A stretch of 12,152 nucleotides of DNA from Butyricicoccus_A sp964513445 (GTDB taxonomy: Bacteria > Bacillota > Clostridia > Oscillospirales > Butyricicoccaceae). This document shows positions 6,299 to 12,152 of the stretch, one piece after another. The position numbers and the translations under genes were made by a program. Within the stretch, counting starts at the first letter, position 1; every line of letters begins with the position of its first letter. The stretch lies in assembly GCA_964513445.1 (NCBI GenBank), contig CAZEMM010000060.1:1-12152 (forward strand). The letters run 5' to 3'. The notes under the pieces are model-generated. The model was given only the letters and a program-made list of their open reading frames with translations. It was not told the origin of the DNA and ran no database searches.

Positions 6299-7401
6299 TA
6301 CCGATCACCTCCCTTTTTCTCGTCCATGAGCGCAATAAACTGATCGAACAGATAGGCTGTGTCCTGCGGGCCAGGCTTGACCTCCGGATGATACTGTACC
6401 GTGAAGATCGGCGCATTTTTGTGTTCAATGCCTTCACAGGAGTTGTCGTTGAGATTGATATGGCTGACGCGCGCGACGGCCGGATCGACCGAATCGCCGA
6501 CGACCGCATATCCATGGTTCTGGCTGGTGATATAGGTGCGGTCGTTTGCCAAATCCTTGACCGGATGGTTGACGCCGCGATGGCCAAATTTCATCTTGCG
6601 CGTTCTGGCGCCGATTGCCAGTGCCATGAGCTGATGGCCGAGACAAATACCGAAAATCGGTATGCCGGAGCCAACGAGCTGCCGGAGGTTCTCAATAACC
6701 TGCGTGTTTTCCGTCGGGTCGCCGGGGCCATTGGACAGCATGATGCCGTCATAGCCGCCCTCCAAAATATCCTGCGGTGCAGTCAACGCAGGCAGCACAG
6801 TAACCTCGCAGCCGCGCGCGCACAGCTCGCGCTGGATGTTGCGCTTGACGCCGAAGTCCAGCAGCGCAACGCGGCGCTGTGCATCGCCCGAAGTCGCCGG
6901 ATACACCTCCGGCTGTTCGATCGTCACGCTCTTGACCGCGTCGGTAACCTGATAGGCCTTCATCTCGGCGATCATCTGCTCGTCAGGCGCATAACCCTCA
7001 GAATACAGGATGCCGTTCATAACGCCGCTGCTGCGCAGAATGCGGGTCAGGCGGCGCGTATCAATGCCAGCCAGACCAACGACACCCTGCTCCTTGAGAT
7101 ACGCGTCCAGCGAGCGGTCGCAGCGCCAGTTGGACGGGCAGTCGCACGCATCGCGCATGATAAAGCCGGATACCCAGCACCTGCGCGACTCATAATCATC
7201 CGCGTTCAGACCGTAGTTGCCAATGAGCGGATAAGTCATGCAGACCGCCTGTCCGTAATAAGACGGGTCAGTCAAAACCTCCTGATATCCCACCATGCCG
7301 GTGTTAAAGACGATTTCCGAAATAGATGCACCCTCTGCACCGACGCTCACGCCCTCAAACAGCGTGCCGTCCGCCAGCAGGAGATAGGCCTTTTTCAACA
7401 T
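6298..7401 (-). CDS. carA: Carbamoyl-phosphate synthase small (glutaminase) subunit
   Basis: The 367-residue product hydrolyses glutamine and passes ammonia to CarB. The N-terminal CarA-specific domain carries FNTGMVGYQEVLTDPSYYGQ at about residues 32-51. The C-terminal class I glutamine amidotransferase domain has SNGPGDP (223-229), the nucleophile Cys253 in GICLGHQ, and His338/Glu340 in the HPE motif, so the catalytic triad is complete. The ATG at 7401 has AAGGAG about 8 bases upstream. The gap from pyrF is 38 bases with no promoter or attenuator, and the stop overlaps the carB start by one base. All of this points to co-transcription from the pyrR promoter under PyrR control. Placing carAB under PyrR suggests these copies serve mainly pyrimidine synthesis; that is inference. 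Confidence 0.98.
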   Translation of the reverse strand: MLKKAYLLLADGTLFEGVSVGAEGASISEIVFNTGMVGYQEVLTDPSYYGQAVCMTYPLIGNYGLNADDYESRRCWVSGFIMRDACDCPSNWRCDRSLDAYLKEQGVVGLAGIDTRRLTRILRSSGVMNGILYSEGYAPDEQMIAEMKAYQVTDAVKSVTIEQPEVYPATSGDAQRRVALLDFGVKRNIQRELCARGCEVTVLPALTAPQDILEGGYDGIMLSNGPGDPTENTQVIENLRQLVGSGIPIFGICLGHQLMALAIGARTRKMKFGHRGVNHPVKDLANDRTYITSQNHGYAVVGDSVDPAVARVSHINLNDNSCEGIEHKNAPIFTVQYHPEVKPGPQDTAYLFDQFIALMDEKKGGDR

Positions 7402-7439
7402 CCATACACTCCTTGTCTATTGTTTATAAATAACGGTAT

Positions 7440-8348
7440 TTATCGAATGGCGCTGACAATGTCGTCGCGCATGCGAATCGCTTCCTGACGCGCCGCCTCC
7501 TGATAATCCAGCTCGCACTTCTTCCATGCGCACATGATGCCACGGGAGGAATTGATGATCGCGCCCAAGCCGTCATCGTTAAAGGCGTTTGCAATGTCCT
7601 TGGCGGTCGCGCCCTGCGCGCCGTAGCCCGGCACGAGGAAGTAGCTGTGCGGGATGATCTGGCGGATGATCCGCTGCTCCTCCGGATAAGTTGCGCCAAC
7701 AACTGCGCCGACCTGCGAATAGCCGCATTCGGTCATCAGCTCTTCACCCCATTCGGCAACCTTCTCTGCCATGCGGACATACAATGGTCGACCGTCCAGC
7801 ATGCGGTTCTGGAACTCACCGGACGACTTATTGGACGTCTTGACCAGCACATAGACGCCCTTGTCGCGCGCCTTGCACTCCGCCAAAAACGGGTTAATGC
7901 CGTCGCTTCCCAGATAGGCATTGACCGTGCACGAATCGCTGTTATACACCGGCAGGCTCTCGCCGCACACCTCGCTGCAGCCCAGATAGGCCTGCGCATA
8001 CGCGGTCGCCGTCGCGCCGATATCATTGCGCTTAATGTCCGCAATGACATACATTCCCTTGTCATGTGCATACTGAATGGTGTCGCGCAGCACGAGGGCG
8101 CCCTCGGGGCCTAGCAGCTCATAATAGGCTGCCTGCGGCTTGACTGCCGGCACGATATCGCACAGTGCGTCGATCAGACCTTTGTTAAATTCCAGCATGC
8201 TCGCCGCCGCAGCCTGTAGCGTCTTGCCGTATTGCGCCACATATTTATCGGTAATGTGCGCGGGGATATATTCCAGCCGCGCATCCAGACCCGCAACAGT
8301 CGGATTGTTTTTTTCGCGAATTTTGTTTACCAGGGTGTTGACAGACAT
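7440..8348 (-). CDS. pyrF: Orotidine-5'-phosphate decarboxylase (long, type 2 form)
   Basis: The 302-residue product converts OMP to UMP, the final de novo step. It is the longer bacterial subfamily (about 270-310 residues) rather than the 230-residue form. Evidence is AGLDARLEYIP near the N-terminus, the catalytic DIKRNDIGATA with Asp104, Lys106 and Asp109, a central VLVKTSNKSSGEFQ segment, VGATYPEE, the FLVPGYGAQGA phosphate-site region, and INSSRGIM near the C-terminus with the phosphate-binding arginine. GGAGGAG is about 6 bases before the ATG. Its start is 22 bases after pyrR and it precedes carA by 38 bases. Codon use matches its neighbours and no defects are visible. Confidence 0.97.
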   Translation of the reverse strand: MSVNTLVNKIREKNNPTVAGLDARLEYIPAHITDKYVAQYGKTLQAAAASMLEFNKGLIDALCDIVPAVKPQAAYYELLGPEGALVLRDTIQYAHDKGMYVIADIKRNDIGATATAYAQAYLGCSEVCGESLPVYNSDSCTVNAYLGSDGINPFLAECKARDKGVYVLVKTSNKSSGEFQNRMLDGRPLYVRMAEKVAEWGEELMTECGYSQVGAVVGATYPEEQRIIRQIIPHSYFLVPGYGAQGATAKDIANAFNDDGLGAIINSSRGIMCAWKKCELDYQEAARQEAIRMRDDIVSAIR

Positions 8349-8370
8349 ATCGTTCTCCTCCTCGTTTACC

Positions 8371-8928
8371 TTATCTTGTTTCTTTTTCGGCAGCCGCGTC
8401 CACTAAAATGGAAACGCAGTCCTTGCCGTCCAACTCATCGACGAACACCTGCACCGTCTCAGTATGCGATGTCGGAAGATTTTTTCCGACAAAATCCGGA
8501 CGAATTGGCAGCTCCCGATGGCCGCGGTCAACCAGCACCGCCAGCTGGATGCGCTGCGCGCGCCCGGCATGAAGCACCGCCTCCATCGCCGCGCGCACCG
8601 TGCGGCCGGTACAGATTACATCGTCGACAATAATGACCGTGCGGTGTGAGATATCCTCGATATGCGGCAGCTCGCTGCTGCACGGCATGCCATTGAGATC
8701 ATCGCGAAACGCCGTGATGTCCAGCGGTGCGAGCTGTGGCCGTGTGCCTTCAACCTCCGCAATCTTGTCCGCCATGCGCTGCGCCAGATAGACGCCGCGG
8801 GTGCGCACGCCGGCGAGCACGAGATCTGCGGCGCCATGATTGCGCTCAATGATCTCATAGGAAATGCGGTTGATGGCGCGGCGCATTGCACCCTCATCCA
8901 TAATGTCCGCTTTTTTCACTTGTTTCAT
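8371..8928 (-). CDS. pyrR: PyrR, pyrimidine operon regulator and uracil phosphoribosyltransferase
   Basis: The 185-residue protein is the RNA-binding attenuator of pyrimidine genes in Firmicutes, and usually has uracil phosphoribosyltransferase activity too. The PRPP-binding loop VIIVDDVICTGRTVRAA covers about residues 98-114. AGVRTRGVYLAQR, LDITAFRDDL and LVDRGHRELPIRPDFVGKNLPTS are further PyrR signatures. The length is normal (about 180). AGGAGAGG stands about 7 bases before the ATG at 8928. It is the first gene of the operon, directly behind a leader containing a PyrR-binding loop, so it very probably regulates itself and pyrF-carAB. High UMP/UTP favours RNA binding and termination, while PRPP opposes it, as known for the family. 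Confidence 0.97.
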   Translation of the reverse strand: MKQVKKADIMDEGAMRRAINRISYEIIERNHGAADLVLAGVRTRGVYLAQRMADKIAEVEGTRPQLAPLDITAFRDDLNGMPCSSELPHIEDISHRTVIIVDDVICTGRTVRAAMEAVLHAGRAQRIQLAVLVDRGHRELPIRPDFVGKNLPTSHTETVQVFVDELDGKDCVSILVDAAAEKETR

Positions 8929-8957
8929 CCGCAGACCTCTCCTTTTCAGACAGGATC

Positions 8958-9081
8958 AAAAAAACGGTTTTCCCGCACCTTGGCAGAAAACCGTTACAAA
9001 CCGGAGAAAGGCGCACACCTATCCCCTATCGTATTCTGTTTCAAACGCCTTGCCGAGCTCACGGGAACGGCTTAAAGGTGC
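8958..9081 (-). promoter_or_regulatory. PyrR-controlled attenuator: binding hairpin, antiterminator and terminator
   Basis: Three mutually exclusive structures can be drawn on the minus-strand transcript. The PyrR hairpin spans 9048-9078: CCTT/AAGG lower stem, a TAA internal bulge, GCCG/CGGC upper stem, and a loop holding TCCCGTGAG (9058-9066), which fits the published UCCNGNGAG core. The antiterminator pairs GCACCTT (9075-9081) and CCGTT (9066-9070) with AAGGTGC (8975-8981) and AACGG (8991-8995). The terminator pairs AACGGTTTTC with GAAAACCGTT (8963-8972 and 8986-8995), followed by a 7-T run. PyrR binding hides the antiterminator's 5' arm, so termination wins when pyrimidines are plentiful. 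Confidence 0.9.
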
Positions 9082-9101
9082 TGTATTTTCTTGATAGAAA
9101 C

Positions 9102-9130
9102 ATTATACCCCAGCGCGATGAATTTGTAAA
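9102..9130 (-). promoter_or_regulatory. Promoter of pyrR-pyrF-carA-carB
   Basis: On the minus strand TTTACA (9125-9130), a 17-base spacer and a perfect TATAAT (9102-9107) give a strong promoter. The expected start near 9095 leaves about 165 bases of leader before pyrR, all of it occupied by the attenuator region. No other promoter is seen down to carB. Confidence 0.85.
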
Positions 9131-9294
9131 CCAAAACGCGCGCAATGCTTTTCGTCAGATTAAACAGGATAATTGTTTTTCTGTAAATTATTTTGTAAAT
9201 TTGTCAAAAACAGGGCCATTTCCCTCATGTTTCCGTTGTAATTTGCGGTTCAATCGGGCAAACTGAATGCACAGGCGTGAAAGGAGCTGAGCGT
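9131..9294. other. Divergent intergenic region between pyrR and the small membrane protein gene
   Basis: This AT-rich stretch must hold the promoter of the small plus-strand gene, but I see no convincing -35/-10 pair. The best candidate is TTGTTT with TAAATT 17 bases on (about 9174-9202), which is weak. No repeat, RNA gene or other coding frame is supported. Confidence 0.4.
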
Positions 9295-9489
9295 ATGCGT
9301 ACAGCATATTTTGCCGCTGGCGTCGCCGCAGGACTAGCCGGAGCCGCTGCTGCCGCCGTCGTCGTCAATCAGGCGCTTGCCGGCACGGCCGCGGGACACA
9401 ACGTCTCGCGTACTGCACACCGCACTGCCGGTATGGTCAGCCATGCCGCGCATGAAACGGCAAACACCATAGACAAGATGATGCAGTGA
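9295..9489 (+). CDS. Small Ala/Gly-rich membrane-anchored protein, unknown function
   Basis: The ATG at 9295 has AAAGGAG about 8 bases upstream; a GTG 18 bases earlier would overlap that site, so it is not used. The 64-residue product starts MRTAYF, then has a hydrophobic Ala/Gly/Val segment at about residues 6-28 (AAGVAAGLAGAAAAAVVV) that could be one transmembrane helix or an uncleaved signal. A polar, His/Thr/Ser/Ala-rich tail follows (HNVSRTAHRTAGMVSHAAHETANTIDKMMQ) that looks helical. I do not recognise a family. A strong hairpin directly after the stop and a clear ribosome binding site support a real single-gene unit. It stands alone between the divergent pyr operon and the convergent tetR-like gene, so context gives no role. 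Confidence 0.7.
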   Translation: MRTAYFAAGVAAGLAGAAAAAVVVNQALAGTAAGHNVSRTAHRTAGMVSHAAHETANTIDKMMQ

Positions 9490-9490
9490 C

Positions 9491-9524
9491 AAAGCGGGCG
9501 GCTTTTTCTACGGCCGCCCGCTTT
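9491..9524. terminator. Bidirectional terminator between the small protein gene and tetR-like gene
   Basis: AAAGCGGGCGGC (9491-9502) and GCCGCCCGCTTT (9513-9524) form a perfect 12-pair GC-rich stem with a 10-base loop. It begins one base after the small gene's stop and 10 bases after the tetR-like stop on the other strand. T-runs are short on both sides, so its strength rests on the stem. Confidence 0.8.
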
Positions 9525-9534
9525 CCATATAGAT

Positions 9535-10092
9535 CTACCGCGCGATGACGCAGGCGATCATTTCGTTCAAATTGTCAATGAGCGCTTCTGCTGAAACGCC
9601 ATCCTCCTGTAGCCACATATTCATGCAGCCGATGATGCCGCACGAGCAGTATCGGCAGCGATACCGCCTCTGCTCCTCATCGACGTCGTCATGCAGCTCT
9701 TTCTGAATTTTCTCGATGGTCTGCTCAATGACCTGCATAAATTTGTCCTGCAGGCCGCCGCTCTGAAACAGTGTACGGATGAGGAAATGATTCTCCCGAA
9801 TATAACCCGCTGCCTGCTCCAGCATATCACGCGCCGAGTAATCCTCCGGTGTCGGCGAATAGCTGGCGATCACCTGTGCAAAATCATGCACCAGCTCCTG
9901 CTCGATCTTCTCGCGCAGGTCATAGGTATCCGTGTAATGGAAATAAAATGTACCGCGGTTTAGATCAGCGCGATCCGTGATCTCCTTGACCGTGATATCC
10001 TTAAATTCCTTTTCGTTCATCAGCTCCGCCAACGCATGCCGCAGCAGGCGCTTGGTTCGCCGGATTCTTCTGTCTTCCTTCTGTGCTGCCAT
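9535..10092 (-). CDS. TetR/AcrR-family transcriptional regulator with a four-cysteine cluster
   Basis: The 185-residue protein has the TetR N-terminal DNA-binding domain: RRTKRLLRHALAELMNEKEFKDITVKEIT, then DRADLNRGTFYFHYTDTYDL at about residues 40-59, where the recognition helix and FYxHY motif sit. The C-terminal ligand and dimerisation part ends with SCGIIGCMNMWLQEDG, a pattern common in TetR proteins of Firmicutes (GGIIG...WLE). Four cysteines (146, 149, 151, 156) fall within 11 residues, where relatives usually have hydrophobic or glycine residues. AAGGGGGAA precedes the ATG. The promoter and leader contain palindromes, which suggests autoregulation. No efflux or enzyme gene adjoins it: the left neighbour is convergent and the right one ends at its own terminator. 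Targets are unknown. Confidence 0.9.
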   Translation of the reverse strand: MAAQKEDRRIRRTKRLLRHALAELMNEKEFKDITVKEITDRADLNRGTFYFHYTDTYDLREKIEQELVHDFAQVIASYSPTPEDYSARDMLEQAAGYIRENHFLIRTLFQSGGLQDKFMQVIEQTIEKIQKELHDDVDEEQRRYRCRYCSCGIIGCMNMWLQEDGVSAEALIDNLNEMIACVIAR

Positions 10093-10110
10093 ATCGGTAT
10101 TCCCCCTTGC

Positions 10111-10169
10111 TGTACAAGGTACATTTCTATTTTTATCTGTATTATACTATACAGTATGGTGAAAATCAA
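10111..10169 (-). promoter_or_regulatory. Promoter and candidate operators of the tetR-like gene
   Basis: On the minus strand TTGATT (10164-10169), a 17-base spacer and TATAAT (10141-10146) form the promoter. Dyads overlie it: CTGTA-8-TACAG (10137-10154) and ATACT-4-AGTAT (10144-10157), both touching the -10. A separate perfect TGTAC-AAG-GTACA (10111-10123) lies in the leader just before the ribosome binding site. Positions fit repression by the encoded TetR protein; which dyad is bound is unknown. Confidence 0.7.
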
Positions 10170-10184
10170 CAGCATTTGTTGCAC

Positions 10185-10218
10185 GAAAAACGCCCGGAAA
10201 CACAGCCGCATTTCCGGG
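10185..10218 (-). terminator. Terminator of the purine operon segment
   Basis: CCCGGAAA (10193-10200) and TTTCCGGG (10211-10218) form an 8-pair stem with a 10-base loop. Read on the minus strand it is followed by CG and TTTTT. It starts 12 bases after the stop of the 177-residue gene. Confidence 0.9.
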
Positions 10219-10229
10219 TCGTATAACCG

Positions 10230-10763
10230 TTAAATTCTGGGCAGAAGCTCCATCTCCTGCGCAATCTCAATCGTCGCAGCCCCGACGCCGATCTGTGCCA
10301 GCGCGTCAACAAAACGCTGAATACCCGTCAACAGGAGCGAAAAATAATCGCATAAATCGGTAATCATGCGCTCCATATCGTCCTTGAGATTCAAAATGAT
10401 GTTCTGCCGCATATAGACCACGCCGTCATCCTCAAACAGACCAAACTGCCCGATCGTGCAAAAGTTATTGCAGTAGAAGATGGCGCGTTTAAGCTCTGGC
10501 ATGCACTTTTCCGGCATATTGGCCAGCATTGTGACATGCATTTGAAACAGGCCTGTCTCCTCGCGGGCCATCGCCGCCGCCGGGAACCACATATCGACCA
10601 TCACGTCCTGCTGCACCTTGCCCTGACGCGGCAGCTCGACGCGCGTCATCGCCGGATTGCCGTCCGCGCCGTCAAAAAACTCCGTGCGGAAGCCGTTCTG
10701 CTTGATGACATCCGCCATGCACGAGAGCACGTTGTTTTTTACCTTTTCCAATTCCAATTCCAT
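10230..10763 (-). CDS. Uncharacterised 177-residue protein, weakly YbjN-like, last gene of the purine operon
   Basis: A clear GGAGGAG stands about 5 bases before the ATG at 10763. The product is acidic and soluble, with no signal peptide or membrane segment. An N-terminal helix is followed by alternating strand-like segments (FRTEFF, MTRVELP, QDVMVDMWFP, FQMHVTML). Then comes LKRAIFYCNNFCTIGQFGLFEDDGVVYMRQNIILNL and a long C-terminal helical region. The strand pattern with 'N...G.F.....G.VY.R..I.L' recalls the YbjN / type III chaperone-like fold, but that is a shape impression, not a demonstrated match. It begins 20 bases after purD and is followed by the operon terminator, so it is probably co-transcribed with purH-purD. 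Its role is unknown. Confidence 0.85.
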   Translation of the reverse strand: MELELEKVKNNVLSCMADVIKQNGFRTEFFDGADGNPAMTRVELPRQGKVQQDVMVDMWFPAAAMAREETGLFQMHVTMLANMPEKCMPELKRAIFYCNNFCTIGQFGLFEDDGVVYMRQNIILNLKDDMERMITDLCDYFSLLLTGIQRFVDALAQIGVGAATIEIAQEMELLPRI

Positions 10764-10783
10764 AATCTCTCCTCCGTTTACGC

Positions 10784-12043
10784 TTAACCCTTCTTGATGC
10801 CGATATCATGGCGGAAATGCGCCTTTTCAAAATGAATCTTGTCCACATCGGCATAGGCTCTTGCAATCGCCTCATCCAGCGTATCCGCCGTCGCCGTCAC
10901 GCCGAGCACACGGCCGCCGCTGGTGACCAGCCTGCCGTCCTCAGTGCGCGCCGTACCCGCATGGAATACAATCGAATCGGTCACCGCTTCGATGCCGGTA
11001 ATCTCCTTGCCCTTTTCATAGGAGATCGGATAACCTCCGGAGGCCATGACGACACAGCACGCCGCATTATCCGCCCACCGAATGTCCATCTCATCCAGCC
11101 TGCCGTCGATGACTGCGTTCATAATGTCAAACAGGTCGCTGTCCAGACGGCACAGCACTGCCTGCGTCTCCGGGTCGCCAAAGCGCGCGTTGTACTCAAT
11201 AACCTTCGGCCCCTTGGGGGTGAGCATCAGGCCAAAGTACAGCACGCCGCTGAACGGACGTCCCTCCGCCTTCATTGCGGCAACCGTTGGCTTGAAAATC
11301 GTCTCCATGCAGGTCTGCGCGATATCCTCGGTGTAAAAACGCGACGGCGAAAAGGCGCCCATGCCGCCGGTGTTCGGGCCTTCATCGTTGTCGTATGCGC
11401 GCTTGTGATCCTGTGCGCTCGGCATCGTAGACAGATGCTCACCGTCCACAAACGCCAGCACGGAGACCTCCGGGCCGGTCAAAAATTCCTCGATGACGAC
11501 GCGCGCACCCGCTCCGCCGAAGCGTCCGCCGTCAATCGCGTCCTTGACCGCTGCAATCGCATCGTCCTCGGTCATCGCGACTGTGACGCCCTTGCCCAGC
11601 GCCAGACCATCCGCCTTGACGACAATCGGTGCACCGTTCTCCTTGATATAGGCGATGGCGTCCGCACTGTTTTCAAACACGGCATAACCAGCCGTCGGGA
11701 TGTGATACCTCCGCATCAAATCCTTTGCAAACGATTTGGAGCTCTCGATCACCGCCGCATTTTTGCGCGGACCAAACGCACGGATACCAGCTTCCTCAAG
11801 CGCATCTACCATGCCGAGCGCAAGCGGATCGTCTGGAGTAACTACGACCAGATCCGGCTGATTCTGCTTTGCAAATGCAACCACGCCATCAATATCCGTC
11901 GCCTTGATGTCAACGCACTGCGCAACCTCCGCAATGCCGCCGTTGCCCGGCGCGCACCACAGCTTGCTTACCTTTTTGCTTTTCGCCAGCGCCATACAGA
12001 CCGCATGTTCCCGTCCGCCGCCGCCGATAACCATAACCTTCAT
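10784..12043 (-). CDS. purD: Phosphoribosylamine-glycine ligase (GAR synthetase)
   Basis: The 419-residue product joins glycine to phosphoribosylamine using ATP, the second step of purine synthesis. The N-terminal MKVMVIGGGGREHA (residues 1-14), the ATP-grasp segments VVKADGLALGKGV, VIEEFLTGPEVSVLAF and DHKRAYDNDEGPNTGGMGAFSP, and the PurD signature ARFGDPETQ near residue 287 are all present. The length matches the family. An upstream in-frame ATG at 12076 would add 11 residues, but GGAGG lies 7 bases before the ATG at 12043 and homologues start at MKV, so I use 12043. It follows purH and a hairpin, and precedes the 177-residue gene. No defect is visible. Confidence 0.97.
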   Translation of the reverse strand: MKVMVIGGGGREHAVCMALAKSKKVSKLWCAPGNGGIAEVAQCVDIKATDIDGVVAFAKQNQPDLVVVTPDDPLALGMVDALEEAGIRAFGPRKNAAVIESSKSFAKDLMRRYHIPTAGYAVFENSADAIAYIKENGAPIVVKADGLALGKGVTVAMTEDDAIAAVKDAIDGGRFGGAGARVVIEEFLTGPEVSVLAFVDGEHLSTMPSAQDHKRAYDNDEGPNTGGMGAFSPSRFYTEDIAQTCMETIFKPTVAAMKAEGRPFSGVLYFGLMLTPKGPKVIEYNARFGDPETQAVLCRLDSDLFDIMNAVIDGRLDEMDIRWADNAACCVVMASGGYPISYEKGKEITGIEAVTDSIVFHAGTARTEDGRLVTSGGRVLGVTATADTLDEAIARAYADVDKIHFEKAHFRHDIGIKKG

Positions 12044-12075
12044 GTCAAATCCTCCGTTTTTAAGAGTAATCGCCA

Positions 12076-12110
12076 AAAGTCAGACACGCGTTGCCGGCGC
12101 GCCTGACTTT
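12076..12110 (-). terminator. Intergenic hairpin between purH and purD
   Basis: AAAGTCAG (12076-12083) pairs with CTGACTTT (12103-12110), and CGCG (12087-12090) with CGCG (12098-12101) inside it. Read on the minus strand, TTTT then GGCG follow the stem. It could be a partial terminator that lowers purD expression or an RNA-processing or stability element; with no clear promoter before purD, full termination is unlikely. Confidence 0.5.
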
Positions 12111-12121
12111 ACTTGAAACAA

Positions 12122-12152
12122 TTAATGATGGAACAGGCGGATGCCGGTGAAC
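12122..12152 (-). CDS. purH: PurH C-terminal end (AICAR transformylase/IMP cyclohydrolase), partial
   Basis: Only the last nine codons are inside the window. On the minus strand they read FTGIRLFHH followed by TAA at 12122-12124. PurH proteins characteristically end in a FTGxRHFxH-type tail, and purH immediately before purD is a very common purine operon order in Firmicutes. The call rests on this short match plus context. The stop is 78 bases before the purD start, with a hairpin in between. Confidence 0.75.
   Translation of the reverse strand, partial: FTGIRLFHH

Noticed and set aside
4886..6343. Long open frame (485 codons) on the plus strand opposite carB
   Set aside because: It mirrors the codon pattern of carB, has biased Arg/His/Leu/Asp composition, no ribosome binding site and no recognisable domain. 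It is an antisense shadow.
6388..7488. Open frame of 366 codons on the plus strand opposite carA
   Set aside because: It is antisense to carA, which has all catalytic residues; no independent support for coding.
12044..12076. Upstream in-frame ATG for purD
   Set aside because: It would add 11 residues not seen at PurD starts and would span the GGAGG placed for the MKVMVIGGGG start.
10808..12106. Open frame of 432 codons on the plus strand opposite purD
   Set aside because: It lies antisense to a certain gene, with shadow-type composition and no ribosome binding site or motif.
1..12152. CRISPR arrays, tRNA or rRNA genes, phage or toxin-antitoxin modules
   Set aside because: I looked for regular direct repeats, cloverleaf-like sequences and paired small genes and saw none that could be supported.

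Overview
The window reads as chromosomal DNA from a Gram-positive anaerobe of the Clostridia. A gut Oscillospirales-type lineage is plausible, but that is inference from protein style and I ran no search. The support is strong AGGAGG-type ribosome binding sites, sigma-A-like promoters, PyrR-type attenuation of a pyrimidine operon, and Firmicutes-style L13/S9, CarAB, PyrF, PurH and PurD sequences. Most of it is ordinary, well-conserved housekeeping DNA. I did not find a convincing new multi-gene system.

Layout. (1) 1-950 is an AT-richer accessory segment. It holds the 5' part of a MarR-type regulator gene (minus strand, running off the window) with a near-perfect promoter whose -10 lies inside an inverted repeat. 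Behind it come a 21-codon stub of an IS110-family transposase, a cluster of TGTAA/TTACA inverted repeats, a strong hairpin and a decayed small gene. (2) 951-2007 (minus) is the rplM-rpsI ribosomal operon, with a promoter, a structured leader that may be an L13 autoregulatory leader, and a terminator. (3) 2112-2990 (plus) is a TtcA-like tRNA thiolation enzyme with its own promoter and a possible terminator. (4) 3031-9130 (minus) is a compact pyrimidine operon, pyrR-pyrF-carA-carB. A complete PyrR-controlled attenuator lies in the leader: PyrR-binding hairpin, antiterminator and terminator can all be drawn. A nested hairpin closes the operon against the convergent ttcA-like gene. (5) 9280-9524 (plus) is a 64-residue Ala-rich, probably membrane-anchored protein of unknown role. 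(6) 9535-10169 (minus) is a TetR-type regulator with palindromes over its promoter and leader and a cluster of four cysteines. (7) 10185-12152 (minus) is the end of a purine operon: the last codons of purH, an intergenic hairpin, purD, an uncharacterised 177-residue protein and a terminator.

Together, carA/carB supply carbamoyl phosphate, pyrF makes UMP and pyrR senses UMP/UTP against PRPP to set read-through. purH and purD belong to de novo IMP synthesis. The two nucleotide operons are separated by the small membrane protein and the TetR gene. The most notable points are the fully drawable pyr attenuator, the mobile-element debris at the left edge (including how close the MarR promoter lies to the IS110 stub), the cysteine-rich TetR protein with its palindromes, and the unknown gene attached to the purine operon.
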